Shown here piece after piece: positions 61,036 to 64,000 of a stretch of 64,000 bases of DNA. Origin of the DNA: CBDFKK01 sp965248815 (GTDB taxonomy: Bacteria; Pseudomonadota; Alphaproteobacteria; SMXP01); the NCBI GenBank assembly GCA_965248815.1, contig CBDFKK010000008.1, positions 124,001 through 188,000 of the forward strand, in the 5' to 3' direction. Position 1 is the stretch's first letter. Each line of letters opens with the position of its first letter. The notes beneath the pieces are model-generated. The model saw only the letters and a list, made by a program, of their open reading frames with translations, had not been told where the DNA came from and ran no database searches. Both the position numbers and the translations under genes were made by a program.

Positions 61036-63447
61036 CTAATTCACGGTGACCGGAACTGACGGCACCGAGCCGCCCGAGCCTGAATCTGTGTCGTCGTCGC
61101 CCCCGTTGGCACTGCCGCCATCGTTCGGATCTTTTTTCGGCTTTGGCGCAGCCTTCGCCTTCTTTGGACGCGGTGGTGGGGGCGGCATTTCGATGAAATC
61201 GAACGCGAGCTTGTCGTCTTCACCGACAAGAACACGCACGGTGCCGCCCTTCTTGAGTTTTCCGAACAATAATTCTTCCGCGAGCGGGCCTTTGATCGAT
61301 TCCTGGATCACACGTGCCAACGGCCGCGCTCCAAAGTTTTCGTCATAACCTCGTTCCGCCAGCCACGTGTTCGCGTCGTCGCTCAGCTCAATCGTGACGT
61401 TGCGATCGTCTAACTGAGCTTCGAGTTGAAGGACGAATTTTTCGACAACGCGTGTCACGATTTCAGGCGATAGGCCGTTAAAGCCGATGACTGCATCCAA
61501 GCGATTGCGAAACTCAGGCGTGAACATGCGCTTGATCGCGTCATCATCGTCACCTTCGCGTTTAGATCGGCCAAAGCCGATCGGCGGTTTTGCCATATCG
61601 GCGGCGCCCGCATTCGTCGTCATAATGAGGACAACGTTGCGAAAGTCGATCTTCTTGCCATTGTGATCGGTCAACGTGCCGTGATCCATCACCTGCAACA
61701 AAATGTTGAATAAATCTGGATGGGCCTTTTCGATCTCATCCAAAAGCAACACACAATGTGGATTTTGATCGATGCCGTCGGTCAGCAGTCCCCCTTGATC
61801 GAATCCGACATAGCCCGGGGGAGCACCAATGAGGCGCGAGACCGTATGGCGCTCCATATATTCCGACATGTCGAAGCGCAGGAGCTCGACACCCATGATA
61901 CTAGCCAATTGCTTGGCCACTTCCGTTTTGCCGACCCCCGTCGGCCCGGAGAAAAGATAATTGCCGATCGGCTTTTCGGGTTCGCGCAACCCTGCGCGCG
62001 ACAATTTTATTGCGGCGGCCAATTGTTCGATAGCTTGATCTTGACCGAATACGACGCGTTTGAGGTTCTTATCCAAATCTTGCAAGACTTGCGTGTCGGA
62101 TTTGGAAACAGATTTGGGCGGAATGCGCGCCATTTTGGCGACGATCGATTCCACGTCCTTGACGCCAATTGAGCGGCGTCGCTTGGCTTTGGGCAGCAGC
62201 ATTTGCGATGCCCCGACCTCGTCAATCACGTCGATCGCTTTGTCTGGCAGCTTACGGTCGTTCATGTATTTAGCCGACAGCTCAACAGCCGACTTGATCG
62301 CCTCGTTGGTGTACTTAACTTTGTGAAACTCTTCGAAATAAGGTTTCAGCCCTTTGAGGATCTTGATCGTGTCGGGGACGCTTGGTTCGACAATATCGAT
62401 TTTTTGAAACCGCCGGACGAGAGCTCGATCACGTTCGAAATATTGTCGGTATTCCTTGTACGTGGTTGAGCCCATGCAGCGCAGGCTTCCTCCCTGCAAA
62501 GCGGGCTTCAACAAATTGGATGCATCCATTGCACCGCCGCTGGTCGCACCTGCTCCAATGACAGTGTGAATTTCGTCAATAAAAAGAATTGCGTGGGGCA
62601 TGTCTTCAAGCTCACGCACCACCGACTTAACCCGTTCTTCGAAGTCGCCTCGGTATCTCGTTCCAGCCAAAAGCGAGCCCATATCTAGTGAATAGATGAC
62701 GCTCTCTAAGAGAACTTCGGGAACCTCTTCCTGAACTATTTTTCGTGCGAGGCCTTCAGCTATCGCAGTCTTGCCGACGCCGGCATCGCCTACGAAGAGA
62801 GGATTGTTCTTCTGTCGGCGACATAAGATTTGAATTGTCCGCTCGATCTCGGCTTCGCGCCCAATGAGAGGATCGATTTTTCCAGCCTGCGCTTTCAAAT
62901 TCAGGTTGACGCAATATGCATCAAGCGCTTCGCTGCCCTCTTTGACGATCTGTTCGCCCTCAACTTCTTCCTCTGTGCCGCGCGGGCCACGTGAATCCGA
63001 CATCCCCGGCCGTTTGGCTATGCCATGTGAAATGTAATTCACAGCATCGTAACGGCTCATGTCCTGCTCCTGCAGGAAGTAAGCTGCATGGCTTTCACGC
63101 TCGGCAAAAAGGGCCACCAGGACATTTGCGCCGGTGACTTCTTCTCGTCCAGACGACTGAACGTGGATGACGGCACGCTGAATTACGCGCTGGAATGCAG
63201 CCGTCGGCTTGGCATCCTCGCTACCACTTACAATCAAGCTCGAAAGCTCGTTTTCTACATAATTGATGAGGCTCTCTCTGAGCGACTCGAGATCGACGCT
63301 GCATGCGCGCAGGACAGCAGCGGCATCCTTATCATCGATAAGAGCAAGCAGCAGATGCTCGAGCGTGGCGTACTCGTGATCATACTCACCCGCAAATCGA
63401 ATGGCGCGGTGTAATGCATCTTCAAGACTTTGAGAGAACGAGGGCAA
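61036..63447 (-). CDS. clpA: ATP-dependent Clp protease ATPase subunit ClpA
   Basis: In this 803-residue AAA+ unfoldase, an N-terminal Clp_N domain binds ClpS. AAA domain 1 has GDAGVGKTAIAEGLA and AAA domain 2 has GPTGVGKTEVAKQLA. A ClpP-docking IGF loop is visible (PPIGFGRSK). The C-terminal Pro/Lys/Asp/Gly-rich tail of about 50 residues extends beyond E. coli ClpA. It delivers substrates to ClpP. It lies 9 bp after clpS. Confidence 0.96.
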   Translation of the reverse strand: MPSFSQSLEDALHRAIRFAGEYDHEYATLEHLLLALIDDKDAAAVLRACSVDLESLRESLINYVENELSSLIVSGSEDAKPTAAFQRVIQRAVIHVQSSGREEVTGANVLVALFAERESHAAYFLQEQDMSRYDAVNYISHGIAKRPGMSDSRGPRGTEEEVEGEQIVKEGSEALDAYCVNLNLKAQAGKIDPLIGREAEIERTIQILCRRQKNNPLFVGDAGVGKTAIAEGLARKIVQEEVPEVLLESVIYSLDMGSLLAGTRYRGDFEERVKSVVRELEDMPHAILFIDEIHTVIGAGATSGGAMDASNLLKPALQGGSLRCMGSTTYKEYRQYFERDRALVRRFQKIDIVEPSVPDTIKILKGLKPYFEEFHKVKYTNEAIKSAVELSAKYMNDRKLPDKAIDVIDEVGASQMLLPKAKRRRSIGVKDVESIVAKMARIPPKSVSKSDTQVLQDLDKNLKRVVFGQDQAIEQLAAAIKLSRAGLREPEKPIGNYLFSGPTGVGKTEVAKQLASIMGVELLRFDMSEYMERHTVSRLIGAPPGYVGFDQGGLLTDGIDQNPHCVLLLDEIEKAHPDLFNILLQVMDHGTLTDHNGKKIDFRNVVLIMTTNAGAADMAKPPIGFGRSKREGDDDDAIKRMFTPEFRNRLDAVIGFNGLSPEIVTRVVEKFVLQLEAQLDDRNVTIELSDDANTWLAERGYDENFGARPLARVIQESIKGPLAEELLFGKLKKGGTVRVLVGEDDKLAFDFIEMPPPPPRPKKAKAAPKPKKDPNDGGSANGGDDDTDSGSGGSVPSVPVTVN

Positions 63448-63456
63448 AACGGATAC

Positions 63457-63786
63457 CTACTCCTTTTCCATCGTGCATTGCAGTGGGTGTTGGTGACGTC
63501 GTGCTTCATCGATAACTTGAGCAACCTTGGTTTCGGCAACTTCGTAAGTGAAGACACCGCAAACGCCAACGCCGTTTTGGTGAACATGAAGCATAATTCG
63601 CGTCGCGTCCTCGCGGCCCTTGTTGAAATACCTTTGAAGAATGTACACGACAAACTCCATGGGAGTGTAGTCATCATTCAATAAAAGAACACGATAAAGC
63701 GACGGTTTCTTCGTTTTCGGCTTGGTCTTTGTTACCAAACCGGTCGAAGGACCCGTATCACCGTTATTCTTTCGATCGTCTGACAT
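63457..63786 (-). CDS. clpS: Clp protease adaptor ClpS
   Basis: This 109-residue adaptor binds the ClpA N-domain and delivers N-degron substrates. Key residues are YRVLLLNDDYTPMEFVV and the helix with MLHVHQNGVGVCGVFTYEVAETK. ATG 63786 marks the family start; a longer frame reaches 63915. The 214 bp upstream to the window edge hold no gene that I can support and probably the promoter. Confidence 0.95.
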   Translation of the reverse strand: MSDDRKNNGDTGPSTGLVTKTKPKTKKPSLYRVLLLNDDYTPMEFVVYILQRYFNKGREDATRIMLHVHQNGVGVCGVFTYEVAETKVAQVIDEARRHQHPLQCTMEKE

Positions 63787-64000
63787 CAAAGTTGTGCACC
63801 GTCCATCAAGATAAGTCCGATCTCGCTTTTGACAACCGCCCGATTGATCCAATGTCATCTCCTGCCGTGTCATCTCCTGCCGTATGTGCAGCCGCTCAGT
63901 CGGGCAATTGCGCAAAGTTCTTCGGTCTAACTCTGCAAATATTAGCGCCGCGAAGCTTTCTGAATTCTAATCCCATCACTCAGCGCGAGGCACCCTTTGC

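Overview
The window looks like a chromosome segment of an alphaproteobacterium of moderate GC content. The evidence is the divK-pleD pair beside rpmG, an EipB-type periplasmic protein, the clpS-clpA pair, and the housekeeping order gatCAB / ruvX-pyrB-pyrC-like-plsY-dprA-topA-rnr-nudix-rpmG-pleD-divK-dinB. I cannot name a genus.

Positions 1-4112 are the end of an integrated element. It carries a RecA-type phage ATPase gene split by an insertion sequence, a small zinc-ribbon gene, an excisionase-like gene and a tyrosine integrase. The integrase abuts the 5' part of a tRNA-Ser(GCT) gene that is cut in the anticodon stem-loop, so the element entered a tRNA gene. The 1513-bp insertion sequence here has a perfect 8-bp target duplication. 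A near-identical copy lies at 27434-28946 in the opposite orientation and has no matching flanks.

Positions 4.2-34.4 kb are an accessory region rich in exported and membrane proteins. It holds a methyltransferase, an exported short-chain dehydrogenase, a desaturase very like eukaryotic sphingolipid delta-4 desaturases, two DUF1838 proteins (one Sec-type, one Tat-type), a flavin monooxygenase, an SRAP protein and a LysR regulator. The LysR gene is divergent from a five-gene operon (11089-16350) whose products all appear to be exported: an NTF2-like protein, two NmrA-like Rossmann proteins, a cytochrome c / GLUG-repeat fusion and a lipoprotein beta-propeller. An exported carboxylesterase follows. 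RND, MATE and MFS pumps, a YeeE/YedE pair and an exported Fe/Mn superoxide dismutase add transport and stress functions. Decay is visible: an IS3-type element in a lipoprotein gene, a frameshifted LysE-type exporter, and a glutathione transferase with two in-frame TAG codons.

The most unusual signal is a pair of regulatory arrays (16513-16573 and 29029-29067). Each is made of hexamers of the form YTAAGC repeated with an exact 11-bp period, and each lies upstream of a gene for a 25-residue single-span membrane peptide beginning MYxxxN. The second peptide gene has its 3' end replaced by the insertion sequence.

From 34.1 kb onward the content is mostly housekeeping: a lysine-rich histone-like repeat protein, the gatCAB operon, pyrimidine synthesis, topoisomerase I, RNase R, cell-cycle signalling (PleD, DivK), DNA polymerase IV, EipB and ClpS-ClpA. 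Between rpmG and pleD there is a strongly structured, apparently minus-strand non-coding RNA with its own terminator (50454-50735).
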